A stretch of DNA of 64,000 nt from CAVQGZ01 sp963714455 (GCA_963714455.1 CAVQON010000015.1:496001-560000); one strand, 5' to 3'; positions 1 to 8,796 are shown, counted from the first letter of the stretch. Notes: generated from the letters alone by a model not told the origin. Translations and numbers: made by a program.

Positions 1-43
1 GGCGCGCCATGAGCCGTGCTTCCGGCTCGGGAAGGACATCCGC

Positions 44-457
44 ATGACGGACTACAAGTCGCTGGTCCAGGGGTTCTACGACGCCTTGGCGGCTGGTCAG
101 GACGTTGATGCGGCGATCGACCGCTACCTGGCCGAGGACTTCGTCGAGCACGAAGCCCTCCCCGGGATGGACACCACCCGGGAGGCCCCGCGACAGGTGT
201 TCAAGATGGCCCAAGTGGCGATTCCCGACTTCTCCATCACCGCCCACGACATGCTCCAAGACGGGGACAAGGTGGCTATGCGGGCGACCTTCAGCGGGAC
301 GCACCAAGGCGAGTTCATGGGATTCCCGGCCAGCGGGAAGCGGGTCGACATCGCCGTGATCGACATCTACCAGATCCGCGACGACAAGATCGTCGCCCAC
401 TGGGGGCTGACGGACATGGCCGATGTGATGGCACAGTCGGGGGCGGCGGCTACCTAG
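44..457 (+). CDS. SnoaL-like ester cyclase family protein
   Basis: A 137-residue single-domain protein of the SnoaL/NTF2-like alpha+beta barrel superfamily. The order of elements fits the ester cyclase branch: an N-terminal helix with a YxA-type turn, an EDFVEH segment at about residues 31-36, then a long beta-sheet half ending in VAHWGL. Family members range from polyketide cyclases to proteins of unknown substrate, so no reaction can be assigned. The ATG is preceded by GAAGGA at good spacing. There is no signal peptide, so it is cytoplasmic. It stands alone at the window edge, and no polyketide genes are nearby. Confidence 0.8.
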   Translation: MTDYKSLVQGFYDALAAGQDVDAAIDRYLAEDFVEHEALPGMDTTREAPRQVFKMAQVAIPDFSITAHDMLQDGDKVAMRATFSGTHQGEFMGFPASGKRVDIAVIDIYQIRDDKIVAHWGLTDMADVMAQSGAAAT

Positions 458-1050
458 TCGCTGTTCTGCGGCTCGTCCCGAACCGGCCCGGTGCAAGCGA
501 ACTCGCCGTCGATTGGGCCCGGGGTGGCGTCGGTGGTCCGGATGCGTCTCGTGACGCGGTGGGATTTCATCCGTGATGCGGTTTCGGCGGTGTCGCCACA
601 CAGGTCGTCGGGGAAGCGACGGCCTCCGATGGCGCCGGCACCAGCCGGGCCGGCGGCATCGCCGGTCAACCGGCAAGGGATCCCAGCTACCGCCGGATGG
701 TCATGGACTTGCGGCCGGTCGGCGTCCTCACACGTCCTCGCCAGCCCAGACCTCGACCGTTCCTGGAATGGCGCCGCCCTGTGTTGCATGAACGCTCTGG
801 CTGCGCGCGGATCCGCGAGCTCGTGGTGAACGGTCACCACACTCGGGTCGTCAAGACCGCGCAGCTGTCGAAGTGCTCCTGCCAATCGTTATGCCGCCGC
901 CTGAGGACGCACCACAACGGGAGCGTCCTTGTCCGCAGCGGGGGTGCCCAGCGTTCTTCCCTTCCTCACCACCCGCGGGTGAAGGGTGCCTGGTCTCTGG
1001 TTCGTGTCGTCTGCGGTGGGTGGCGCGAAGTCTGGACGTAGGGTGCAAAC
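458..1050. other. 593-base stretch without a recognisable gene
   Basis: Open frames on both strands here give low-complexity Arg/Pro/Ser-rich translations with no family resemblance, so I call no gene. The only structure seen is an inverted repeat at 904-910/923-929 (AGGACGC and GCGTCCT, 12-base loop) and a perfect palindrome at 970-981, which is listed separately. The stretch could be a decayed gene or a long leader of the acetyltransferase that follows. Confidence 0.5.
970..981. promoter_or_regulatory. 12-bp perfect palindrome upstream of the acetyltransferase
   Basis: CACCCGCGGGTG reads the same on both strands and lies 69 bases before the GTG of the downstream acetyltransferase. It could be an operator, but no regulator is identified. 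High-GC DNA also throws up such palindromes by chance. Confidence 0.25.
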
Positions 1051-1653
1051 GTGAGTGAGACGGTTCCTGCGGGTGACCCGGGGGCGGCCTCGGCTGTCCG
1101 GACGGCTCGGGAGAGGATGCTGGCCGGCGAGCCGCGCATCTGGGAGCCCGACCCCGAGCTCGGCGAGCTCTTCCGGAAGGGACGACGTCTTGTGAAGGCG
1201 TACAACGATGCGCCTGGCGAGGACGAGCCCGCCCTGGACCGCATCCTTGTCGAGCTCCTCGGGTCGGTGGGCGAAGGCGTCCACATTCGCCAGCCGCTCG
1301 CCGTCGACTACGGAGCTCACATCAGCATCGGCGCGCGGACGTTCGTGAACTCGGGCCTGACCGCCTTGGACGTGGCCCGAATCACGATCGGTGCCGACGT
1401 CCAGATCGGTCCGAACGTCCAGCTTCTCACCCCGACCCACCCGGTTGATCCCGAAGAACGCCTTGAGGGATGGGAGACGGGGCTTCCGATCACGATCGGT
1501 GACAACGTCTGGCTCGGCGGGGGTGTCATCGTCGTGCCCGGGGTGACCATCGGCGAGCACACGGTGGTGGGCGCCGGCGCGGTGGTCACCAAGGACCTTC
1601 CTGCGCGCGTCCTCGCCGTCGGCAACCCGGCCCGGGTGATCCGACGGCTCTGA
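1051..1653 (+). CDS. Maltose/galactoside O-acetyltransferase-like hexapeptide protein
   Basis: A 200-residue cytoplasmic acetyl-CoA-dependent O-acetyltransferase of the LacA/Maa/NodL type. It has an N-terminal Mac domain (RERMLAGE at about 20-27, then a helical YNDAP segment) and a left-handed beta helix of hexapeptide repeats from about residue 90 (HISIGART, ITIGADVQIG, ITIGDNVWLGGG). The catalytic histidine is expected in the TPTHPVD loop at about residue 132. The C-terminal GNPARVIR motif is typical of the family. The acceptor is probably a sugar, but which one cannot be told. GTG start with only a weak upstream AGGG; no in-frame ATG gives a better fit to the family length. Confidence 0.85.
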   Translation: MSETVPAGDPGAASAVRTARERMLAGEPRIWEPDPELGELFRKGRRLVKAYNDAPGEDEPALDRILVELLGSVGEGVHIRQPLAVDYGAHISIGARTFVNSGLTALDVARITIGADVQIGPNVQLLTPTHPVDPEERLEGWETGLPITIGDNVWLGGGVIVVPGVTIGEHTVVGAGAVVTKDLPARVLAVGNPARVIRRL

Positions 1654-1811
1654 CCCGCACGGCCGACAGCCGACCGCGGCTTGCGCTCGCGGCGACCGAG
1701 CGTCACTTCGCGGCGAATCACGTTGCTCGCGGCATGATGAGTCCATAGGTGCCTGTGCGTCGCGTGCAGGCCACACCCTCGTCTTGCCTACCCAGCCGCC
1801 CGGTTGGCCTT

Positions 1812-2699
1812 TCAGCGCTGCTTGAGGGCGTGCCGGCCACCGGTCAGCATGGTGTCGCTGAGCAGGTCGAGTGACGGGGAGCGCACTTTCCATTGCTGCC
1901 AGTACAGCGGGACGTCGACGGTGTCGCGCTCGTGCAGGCGGACGACTGCGGCGGACAGGGTCGGGTCGTCGAGCTGGAGATCGGAGAGCATCCCCCAGCC
2001 CATCCCGGCGAGCAGGGCCTGAATGAAGCCGCCGATGGAGGGCACGTGGTGCGCGGGTGGGTCGACCGTGCTCCGGGTACGCCGGCGTAGCCAGGCCCGC
2101 TGGAGGCCGTCAGCGCGGTCGAAGTGCACGACGGGGGCGGTGGCGAGGGCTTCTGCGGTGAGGCCGTCGGGGAACCACCGCTGCACGAACGAGTTCACCG
2201 CGGCGGGCCGATAGCGCAGGGCGCCCAGTGGGGTCGCGGTGCAGCCTGGGACCGGGGTGGCCGAGCCGGTGACGGCGGCGACGACGGTTCCGTCGCGCAG
2301 AAGTGCGGCTGTGTGGTCCTGGTCGGCGCGGTGGAGGTCGAACAGCACCTGGCCGTGAAGTGGTGCGAGCGCCGGAAGGAACCAGGTTGCGAGGGAGTCG
2401 GCGTTGACCGCCACGGGAAGCACAGGGGGGCTGCTGGTGTCGGCAAGCTGGCGAGCGGTGTCGGCCGTGAGGAGCTCGAGCTCTCGGGCCAGGCGCAGGA
2501 CGGCGCGTCCCGGGTCGGTGACGGTCACTGGTTTCGACCGTACGAGCAGCACCCGTCCGGTCGCGTGCTCGAGCGCCTTGAGTCGCTGACTGACCGCCGA
2601 GGGCGTGACGCTCAGCTCCCGGGCCGCACCCTCCAGGGTCCCGGCGTCGACGGTCGCGCGTAGCGCTCGCAGCTGACCCAGATCCAGGTCGAGGCGCAT
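1812..2699 (-). CDS. lysG: LysR-family regulator, LysG/ArgP type
   Basis: A 295-residue LysR-type transcriptional regulator. The N-terminal winged helix spans residues 6-63 (LRALRATVDAGTLEGAA, then the recognition segment SAVSQRLKALE). A periplasmic-binding-like effector domain fills the rest and should bind lysine or arginine. The assignment rests on overall similarity to ArgP/LysG and on the divergent gene, a LysE-family exporter 69 bases away. That is the arrangement known from Corynebacterium lysG-lysE, where LysG with lysine, arginine or histidine switches on lysE. The ATG at 2699 is the only start placing the helix-turn-helix at the usual distance. Confidence 0.88.
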   Translation of the reverse strand: MRLDLDLGQLRALRATVDAGTLEGAARELSVTPSAVSQRLKALEHATGRVLLVRSKPVTVTDPGRAVLRLARELELLTADTARQLADTSSPPVLPVAVNADSLATWFLPALAPLHGQVLFDLHRADQDHTAALLRDGTVVAAVTGSATPVPGCTATPLGALRYRPAAVNSFVQRWFPDGLTAEALATAPVVHFDRADGLQRAWLRRRTRSTVDPPAHHVPSIGGFIQALLAGMGWGMLSDLQLDDPTLSAAVVRLHERDTVDVPLYWQQWKVRSPSLDLLSDTMLTGGRHALKQR

Positions 2700-2768
2700 G
2701 CAGTGACTCTAATGGCAGGAAAGAATCATTCGCTGGGCTTCACACTGCTTCACGGTCAGAATCGACGC
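2700..2768. promoter_or_regulatory. lysG-lysE divergent promoter region
   Basis: The 69 bases between the two divergent starts must hold both promoters and the LysG site. The stretch is less GC-rich than its surroundings around 2710-2765, as expected for a promoter. No clean LysR T-N11-A half-site pair could be singled out by eye. Confidence 0.5.
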
Positions 2769-3383
2769 ATGCCCTCCGCACTGCTCGCCGCCGTCTCCGG
2801 TTTCGGTCTCGGCCTGGGCTTGATCGTGGCGATCGGGGCGCAGAACGCCTTCGTGCTGCGCCAGGGGCTGCGCAGCGAGCACGTCGTCCCGGTCGTCGCC
2901 GTATGCGCGCTGTCGGACCTCGTCCTCATCACGGCCGGTGTCGCCGGGACCGGCGCGCTGCTCGACGCAGCGCCGCAGGCAGTGGCTGTCGTCCGCTGGG
3001 CCGGAGCCGCGTTCCTCCTCGCCTACGGGGCACTCGCCGCCCGCCGGGCACTACGACCGGCCGGGGCACTCACAGCAGGCCCATCGATCCGGACGCCGCT
3101 CCTCGCGACCGTCCTCACCGCGTTCGCGCTGACCTGGCTCAACCCGCACGTCTACCTCGACACCGTGATCCTTCTCGGCTCTGTGGCCGCCACCCACGGC
3201 GACCTGCGCTGGCACTTCGGCGCAGGCGCGGCGGTCGGGAGCATCCTCTGGTTCTCAGCACTCGCGGCAGGAGCACGCCTGCTACAACCGGTCTTTGCCC
3301 GCCCACGAGCGTGGCAGCTGCTCGACGCCGGCATCGCGGCGATGATGGTCGTGCTCGCGGTCGGGCTGCTGCGCAGCCAGTGA
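2769..3383 (+). CDS. lysE: LysE/ArgO family basic amino-acid exporter
   Basis: A 204-residue inner-membrane exporter of the LysE superfamily with about five or six hydrophobic segments. It begins GLGLGLIVAIGAQNAFVLRQG, whose GAQNAFVLRQG signature at about residues 20-30 is the hallmark of LysE/ArgO proteins. It exports excess lysine and/or arginine, with the divergent LysG-type regulator sensing the substrate. The ATG at 2769 is chosen over an in-frame ATG 66 bases upstream, because the longer start adds a hydrophilic extension not found in the family and would run into the promoter region. Confidence 0.9.
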   Translation: MPSALLAAVSGFGLGLGLIVAIGAQNAFVLRQGLRSEHVVPVVAVCALSDLVLITAGVAGTGALLDAAPQAVAVVRWAGAAFLLAYGALAARRALRPAGALTAGPSIRTPLLATVLTAFALTWLNPHVYLDTVILLGSVAATHGDLRWHFGAGAAVGSILWFSALAAGARLLQPVFARPRAWQLLDAGIAAMMVVLAVGLLRSQ

Positions 3384-3419
3384 CGTGGGTCGGGCTTTCG
3401 CTCCTAGCCACCGGATAGC

Positions 3420-3436
3420 CACACCCCGAGGGTGTG
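3420..3436 (+). terminator. Hairpin after lysE
   Basis: CACACCC and GGGTGTG form a perfect 7-bp stem with a 3-base loop, 37 bases past the lysE stop. There is no T-run, which is usual in high-GC actinomycetes. The stretch from 3437 to 3643 shows no gene. Confidence 0.4.
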
Positions 3437-3643
3437 CTCGAGCGCCACAAGGTCGCTCCTCCGTCCCGCGTTGTCACCGACACGCGTGAACCCGCGCCCA
3501 CCCAATCGTTCGGGCCGACTGGTGGAGGACCCCCAGGCGACCCGGGATGGTGCGTCCCTCCGCCGCGGCTCGAGCCGGATCTCAGCGGGATGGGCGCCGA
3601 TCTCGAGCCAACCTTCCCTGCATCCCGACATCCCGACGGCGTT

Positions 3644-3683
3644 CTGCGCCGCCCCGGGCGGTGTTCTGCCGGGGGCGGCGCAG
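3644..3683 (-). terminator. Long GC hairpin at the end of the hexitol operon
   Basis: The arms CTGCGCCGCCCCGG (3644-3657) and its complement (3669-3683) pair over 14 bp with a single bulged G. The hairpin lies about 50 bases beyond the stop of the dehydrogenase gene on the minus strand. It may stop transcription from either side. Confidence 0.5.
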
Positions 3684-3734
3684 TGGGGTCGTGGGCGGAG
3701 AACCGTCGTGGCGAGACGGGGCTGGGGCGCCCGC

Positions 3735-4778
3735 TCAGGTCTCGACGGTCACCTTGATGGCGGCTCCTCGGGCCACAAGGTCGAACGCCTCGAGTGCCCG
3801 TTCCAGCGGGATCCGCGCGGTGATGAGGTCTTTGACCGGCACCTCTCCGCTGGCGATGTACTCCAGCGCCTGCTTGTTGTGCGAGGGCGCGGATCCGTTG
3901 GCCCCGTGGATGTGCAGCTGGCGGTAGTGCACGACGTTGGAGTCGCAGGTGATGGTCGGGTTGGTCTTGGGCAGCCCGCCGAAGAACGAGATGCGCCCGT
4001 TGCGGGCGGCCATGGCGATGGCCTGCTCCTGGGTGACGTTCGCGGCCGTCGCGGTGATGATCACGTCGGCACCGCGTCCGCCGGTGAGCTCCATGACCTT
4101 CTCCACCACGTCGACCTTGCTGGCGTTGATCACCTCTTCAGGGTGAACAGCGTCGGCCGACATCTGCAGCCGCTCGTCGTTGACGTCGACCAGGTAGACC
4201 GGCCCGCAGCCATGGACGCCTCGGGCGACACGGATGTGCATGCAGCCGATCGGGCCGGCCCCGAAGACGACGACGGTGTCGCCCTCCTCGATGTCGAGCA
4301 GCTCCTGGGCGTTGATGGCGCAGGCCAGCGGCTCGGCGACGGAGGCCTCCTCGAAGCTCACCCCGTCGGGGATCCGGTTGAGCCCGTCGACCTTGAGCAC
4401 CTCGCGCGGGACGACGAGGTACTCCGCGAAGCCGCCCTCGTACTGGTAGCCGACCGACGTCTGGTTCTGGCACACGGCCATCCAGCCCTTGCGGCACTCG
4501 TAGCAGTCACCGCAAGGGACGGCAGCGATCACCTGGGCACGGTCGCCCGGGGCCCAGCCGGTGACGTCGGCGCCGACCTCGACGACCTCACCGGCGATCT
4601 CGTGCCCGATGATGCGGGGCGGGCTCAGGTTCTGGTGCCCGTTGTTCAGGATCTTGACGTCGGTGCCGCAGGTCGAGCAGTTGCGCACGCGCAGCTTCAC
4701 CTCGTCCGGTCCGCAGATCGGCTCGGGTGCCTCTTCGAGGCGGACGTCCTTCGGTGCGTAGAAGCGCAAGACCTTCAT
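3735..4778 (-). CDS. Zinc-dependent medium-chain dehydrogenase (polyol-phosphate type)
   Basis: A 347-residue MDR-superfamily dehydrogenase close to sorbitol, galactitol-1-phosphate and threonine dehydrogenases. Catalytic zinc ligands are visible in CSTCGTD (about residue 35) and GHEIAGEV (about 60). The structural zinc cysteines are in CGDCYECRKGWMAVC (about 95-110). The NAD-binding Rossmann glycines are in VFGAGPIGCMH (about 170). Being last in a PTS operon, it most likely oxidises the phosphorylated hexitol delivered by the transporter. It takes the place of the unrelated mannitol-1-phosphate dehydrogenase MtlD. If it oxidises C2 the product would be fructose-1-phosphate, which would explain the 1-phosphofructokinase in the same operon; this is inference. 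The gene starts 22 bases after the EIIA stop. Confidence 0.85.
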   Translation of the reverse strand: MKVLRFYAPKDVRLEEAPEPICGPDEVKLRVRNCSTCGTDVKILNNGHQNLSPPRIIGHEIAGEVVEVGADVTGWAPGDRAQVIAAVPCGDCYECRKGWMAVCQNQTSVGYQYEGGFAEYLVVPREVLKVDGLNRIPDGVSFEEASVAEPLACAINAQELLDIEEGDTVVVFGAGPIGCMHIRVARGVHGCGPVYLVDVNDERLQMSADAVHPEEVINASKVDVVEKVMELTGGRGADVIITATAANVTQEQAIAMAARNGRISFFGGLPKTNPTITCDSNVVHYRQLHIHGANGSAPSHNKQALEYIASGEVPVKDLITARIPLERALEAFDLVARGAAIKVTVET

Positions 4779-4800
4779 CTGTTCTCTCCTTCTCGGTTGT

Positions 4801-5238
4801 CTACTCGGCGTTCACGGCGACGAGCAGGTCGTGCACCGCCTGCGCGGACGGTGCCGCGATGAGCTGGTCGACCTGCGCGAGGTCGCTGAACACGAGCGCG
4901 ACCTTGCTGAGGATCTCGAGGTGGGTGTTGTTCGCCCCGGCGATGCCGAGGGCGAAGCGCACCTCGTTGCCGTCCCAGTCGATGGGGGTGTCGTAGCGCA
5001 CGACCGAGATGGCCGAGCGCACGATCGTGTCCCTGGTGTCGAGGGTGCCGTGCGGGATCGCAAGGTAGTTGCCCATGTAAGTGGACACCGACGCCTCCCG
5101 CTGGAACATCGCGTCGATGTAGCCGGGGGTCACCGCGCCGACGTCGACCAGGATCTGACCGGCCTCCCGGATGGCGTCGTCCTTGGCGGACGCGGTACCG
5201 GGCACCTTGACCTGCTCGAGTGTCAGGACCTCACTCAT
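4801..5238 (-). CDS. PTS EIIA component, mannitol/fructose family
   Basis: A 145-residue cytoplasmic phosphocarrier that passes phosphate from HPr to the EIIB domain. The phosphorylated histidine is His63 in the AIPHGT motif, as in the EIIA domain of E. coli MtlA (AVPHGT). The preceding YMGNY corresponds to the YLGES loop. The ATG at 5238 (MSEVLTLEQV) is preferred to an upstream in-frame start that adds 20 basic residues. The gene lies between EIICB and the dehydrogenase, so this mannitol-type system has a free EIIA, like MtlF in Gram-positives. Enzyme I and HPr are not in the window. Confidence 0.92.
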   Translation of the reverse strand: MSEVLTLEQVKVPGTASAKDDAIREAGQILVDVGAVTPGYIDAMFQREASVSTYMGNYLAIPHGTLDTRDTIVRSAISVVRYDTPIDWDGNEVRFALGIAGANNTHLEILSKVALVFSDLAQVDQLIAAPSAQAVHDLLVAVNAE

Positions 5239-5310
5239 GGCTCTCACTCTCCTCGCTCTGGGGTCGAACTGGGGGCGTTGCGGCACTTCGGGAGTCACCA
5301 GCGAGCTCTC

Positions 5311-6860
5311 TCATGCTTGGCCGGCGCTGGCCGAGTTCGTGCGGCGCAGCTCCTCGACGATCGCGTCGTACTTCGGGCTGTTCATGAAGTTGTCGACGGA
5401 GACGTGCTGCGCGCTGGGCGCCATCGTCTCGGCGCGGGCTGTCAGGTCTTGGTGCGTGACGACCAGGTCGACGTTGTCGGACAGGTTCGCGATCGCCAGG
5501 TTGACCACGGTGACGTCGGTGAACCCCGCCTGCTTGATCTTGTTGCGCAGCACCGAGGCGCCCATGGCGCTCGATCCCATGCCGGCGTCGCAGGCGAAGA
5601 CGATCTGGTGGATCGGGGCACGCCGTGACTGAGCCTCGTGGGCCTCTTCTCGTGCCTGGGCCTGGGCTTCGAGCCCCTCGTCGACTCCGGACAGCATGCC
5701 CGAGACCGAGCTCTCCTTGCCCTTCATCGACTCCATCGAGGTGGTGGCCTGGGCGAGGTCGGCAGCATCCCCGATCGGTTTGCGGCTGGCCTTGAGGATG
5801 ATGGACGCGATGACGAAGGAGGTGACCGCGGCCAGAATCACCGACAGGATGACACCCACGTAGCTGCCTCCGGGCGTCTGAATCAGGACGGCGATGATCG
5901 ATCCCGGAGCAGCAGGTGCGCGCAGGCCGGCGTCGAACAGCGTCAGGGTGAAGATTCCCACCATGCCGCCGGAGATCGTCGCGAGCAGCAGGATGGGCTT
6001 CATGAGGACGTAGGGGAAGTAGATCTCGTGGATGCCGCCGAAGAACTGGATGATCGCGGCGGCCGGGGCGGTGCTCTTGGCCAGGCCCGTGCCGAAGATG
6101 GAGTAGGCGAGCAGGATGCCCAGGCCCGGGCCGGGGTTGGCCTCCAGCAGGAACAGGATCGACTGGCCGGTCTCGGCCGCCTCGTTGATGCCGAGTGGCG
6201 TCAGGACGCCGTGGTTGATGGCGTTGTTGAGGAACAAGACCTTCGCCGGCTCGATGATGATGCTGGCGAACGGGAGCAGCCCGGCGGTGACCAGCCAGTC
6301 GACACCGTTCCCGAACCAGGTGGCGAGGGTCTCGACGACCGGACCGAACGCGAAGAACCCCACGATGGCCAGGGCCGCAGCGACGAAGCCGGCCGAGAAG
6401 TTGTTGACCAGCATCTCGAAGCCCGGCTTGATCTTGCCGTCCCACAGTCGGTCCAGGCGCATCATGACCCAGGCCGCCAGCGGCCCCATGATCATCGCGC
6501 CGAGGAACATCGGCTGCGAGGTGCCCACGATGACACCCATGGTGGCGATGACACCAATGACGCCGCCGCGGGCGCCGTAGACCATGCGACCGCCCTGGTT
6601 GGCGATCAGCAGAGGCAGCATGTAGATGATCATCGGGCCGACGAGACCGGGGTTGGCCACGCCATCCGCGTTCTCACCGAACCCACCGAGCTCGGCTACC
6701 GGTGTCCACCCCGTTTCGATGAAGAACGCGGTGATGAAGCCCACGCGATGAATGCGGCGATGTTCGGCATGATCATCCCCGAGAGGAACGTGCCGAACTT
6801 CTGGGTGCGGATCCTTGCCTTGCTGGGGGGCTTGGTCACGCCCTCGGCGAGTGCGGTCAC
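5311..6860 (-). pseudogene. mtlA: PTS mannitol-type EIICB with one-base frameshift
   Basis: Encodes the membrane EIIC plus EIIB parts of a mannitol-family permease. From a GTG at 6860 (ribosome site GAGAGGAG) the frame reads VTALAEGV through MPNIAAFIAW, then breaks at about 6739-6742. The next frame continues GFITAFFIETGW. E. coli MtlA reads straight through AFIAWGIITALF, so a single G is missing from a run of Gs. The remaining frame is complete: EIIC with FLNNAINHG and GGIHEIYFPYVLM, a linker, and EIIB with the phosphocysteine loop ACDAGMGSSAMG. As given, the product would start at an internal GTG (6744) without its first helix. The cause may be a real mutation or a homopolymer sequencing error; everything else looks under selection. 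Confidence 0.85.
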
Positions 6861-6930
6861 GGTGTGCTCCTCTCGTGGGCTCGACCGGTCGTCGAGCGTT
6901 GGGGGGTAGGGCTTTGGGTGTGCGACGCGG

Positions 6931-7878
6931 TCACGCCGGCACCTCGTGCAGGTCGACGGCCAGGTTCGGCTCGATCTGGACTGTTACTCGGTCGGGATGG
7001 ATGTCGGTGGGTGTCGGCATCGCGCTGCCGGGAAGCGTGACAGCGCCGGCGCCGAACGCCACCGCCATCCGCAGGCTCTCGCTGCCCTTGGCGCCGCCGG
7101 CGAGAAAGCCCGCCAGAGTGGCGTCGCCGGCGCCGACCGTGCTGCGCACCGTCACCGGAGGGCTGAAGGCGCGGGCGACGCCCTCGTCGTCGACAAGCAG
7201 GGCGCCGTCGCTGCCCAGGCTCACCAGGACGCTGGCGATTCCCGCCGCCTGGAGGGCCTGGGCCTGCTGCGCCACGTCACGCCATGTGCGTAGCGGCGTG
7301 GCGGTGAGCTCGGCCAGCTCGTCGGTGTTGGGTTTGATCAGATCGGGCTTCGCCTCGACGGCTGCCCGCAGAGCGTCCCCGCTGCTGTCGACGGCGACTC
7401 GGCATCCGAGGGCGTGGGCCCGCTCCACGAGATCGGCGTAGTAGGAGGCGGGAACACCGTTCGGCAGGCTGCCGGACAGCACGACCCAGTCCGCCGCGAC
7501 GGCCTCCGCCAAGACGCAGGCGGCGATCGCGTCAGCCTCGGCAGCCGACAGGACGGGCCCCTGCTCGTTGATCTTGGTGGTGGTTCCGTCGGACTCGACG
7601 ATGGTCACGTTGCTTCGCGTGGGCGAGTGCAGAGGCACCGTGACGACGGGGAAGCCAGCCGGGGCCAGCAGGTCGGCCAGCTGGCTTCCCTCCGGCCCAC
7701 CGGCTGGCACGATCGCCTTGGTCGACACTGCGTTGGCGGCCAGGCCACGCGAGACATTGACGCCCTTGCCACCAGGGTCGAGGCAGTTGGAGGTGGCCCG
7801 GTGCACCTCGCCGGGGATGAGCGAGTGCACCTCGATCGTGCGGTCAAGGCTGGGGTTCGGTGTGAGGGTGAGGATCAC
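6931..7878 (-). CDS. fruK: 1-phosphofructokinase family (PfkB) kinase
   Basis: A 315-residue PfkB-family sugar-phosphate kinase, closest in pattern to 1-phosphofructokinase and tagatose-6-phosphate kinase. Features are the N-terminal MILTLTPNPSLD, the substrate loop GGKGVNVSRGL (about 37-47) and the C-terminal anion hole TVGAGDATLAGF (about 247-258), whose Asp is the catalytic base. Expected reaction: ATP plus fructose-1-phosphate (or tagatose-6-phosphate) to the bisphosphate. It precedes the EIICB gene by 70 bases in the same direction. Its GTG start has AGGAA six bases upstream. A mannitol operon normally needs no such kinase, so the substrate is open. Confidence 0.85.
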   Translation of the reverse strand: MILTLTPNPSLDRTIEVHSLIPGEVHRATSNCLDPGGKGVNVSRGLAANAVSTKAIVPAGGPEGSQLADLLAPAGFPVVTVPLHSPTRSNVTIVESDGTTTKINEQGPVLSAAEADAIAACVLAEAVAADWVVLSGSLPNGVPASYYADLVERAHALGCRVAVDSSGDALRAAVEAKPDLIKPNTDELAELTATPLRTWRDVAQQAQALQAAGIASVLVSLGSDGALLVDDEGVARAFSPPVTVRSTVGAGDATLAGFLAGGAKGSESLRMAVAFGAGAVTLPGSAMPTPTDIHPDRVTVQIEPNLAVDLHEVPA

Positions 7879-7907
7879 GAGCGTTCCTGCCTAACCGGGT
7901 CCGTTTG

Positions 7908-7950
7908 GATTCACTGTCTTTGTCTGTGAATCGCTGTGTGACACATGTGT
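7908..7950. promoter_or_regulatory. Candidate operators before fruK
   Basis: Two symmetric elements lie just upstream of the fruK start. GATTCAC (7908-7914) and GTGAATC (7926-7932) form a perfect inverted repeat with an 11-base spacer. ACACATGTGT (7941-7950) is a perfect palindrome. The motif TGTCTTTGTCTGTG inside the first element recurs in similar form before the deoR gene. The DeoR protein encoded next door is the natural candidate to bind here. Confidence 0.4.
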
Positions 7951-8028
7951 ACTCCCCTAGTGGGGCGGCGTCAAGGGACTCGGCCAACTTTTCTCTGTGC
8001 TTATGTGGGACCGCGTGAGATTGTGGGC

Positions 8029-8796
8029 TCAGGCCAGGACGACCTCAGGCCCTGCTTCTTCGATGGCCCGGCATGCAGCGTGGTCCAGCTGGGAATCGCT
8101 CACCACAACATCGACCTCGCGCAGGTGCGCGAAGCGCACGAACTGGTCACTTCGATACTTGGAGGAGTCGGCGAGCACCACGACCCTGCGGCCCGCTGCG
8201 ACCATCGCCGCCTTCACGCCGGCCTCGGAGATGTCTGCGGTGGTGAGTCCGCGCTCGACGGACAGCCCGTTCGTGCCGAGAACGGCGACGTCGACCCGCA
8301 GCCGCCCGAGCGTCTCGATCGCCCAGGTGTCGACGGCAGCCAACGTCCGCGCGCGTACCCGCCCGCCGACCAGATGCACCGTGAGGTTCGCCCGAGCAGC
8401 AAGCTGGCTGGCGATCGGAACCGAGTTCGTCATGACGGTGAGGCGGCTGTCTTCGGGGATCGCCGCTGCGAGACGGGCGGTGCTCGTACCCGCGTCCAGC
8501 AGCACCGTGCCCTCCCGCGGGAGCAGAGCGAGCGCAGCTCGAGCGATCTTGGCCTTCTCCCGCGAAGCGGTGGCGTCGCGCTGAGTCAGGCCCGGCTCGA
8601 AGTCGAGCTGTCCGGAGAGGATGGCGCCGCCGTGCACCCGGCGCACCAAGCCCTGGCCCTCGAGGCGATCGAGGTCACGACGGATCGTCTCCTGCGTGAC
8701 CTCGAGCTGAGCGGCCAGGGTCGCCACGTCGACGCGGCCGTCGGCCCGCGTCTGACTCAGGATCTGCTGCTGACGCTCCTCGGCATACAGGGACAC
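8029..8796 (-). CDS. DeoR/GlpR-family transcriptional regulator of the hexitol operon
   Basis: A 255-residue DeoR-family repressor. The N-terminal winged helix (residues 5-57) has the family signature IRRDLDRLEGQGLVRRVHGGA. The C-terminal sugar-phosphate-binding domain has the DAGTST motif (about 101-106), GGRVR and TNGL segments. Such proteins usually repress a PTS operon until an intermediate such as fructose-1-phosphate binds. It is the first gene of the leftward operon, with 150 bases between it and fruK that carry candidate operators, so it may have its own promoter and control both. GTG start at 8796, with GGAGG about ten bases upstream. Confidence 0.88.
   Translation of the reverse strand: MSLYAEERQQQILSQTRADGRVDVATLAAQLEVTQETIRRDLDRLEGQGLVRRVHGGAILSGQLDFEPGLTQRDATASREKAKIARAALALLPREGTVLLDAGTSTARLAAAIPEDSRLTVMTNSVPIASQLAARANLTVHLVGGRVRARTLAAVDTWAIETLGRLRVDVAVLGTNGLSVERGLTTADISEAGVKAAMVAAGRRVVVLADSSKYRSDQFVRFAHLREVDVVVSDSQLDHAACRAIEEAGPEVVLA

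Noticed and set aside
454..885. A 143-codon minus-strand frame in the gene-free stretch
   Set aside because: Composition without hydrophobic core or motif; no start signal.
5311..6744. Treating the EIICB frame from the GTG at 6744 as a complete gene
   Set aside because: It would begin in the middle of the first membrane helix. The missing 40 residues are present upstream in another frame behind a good ribosome site.
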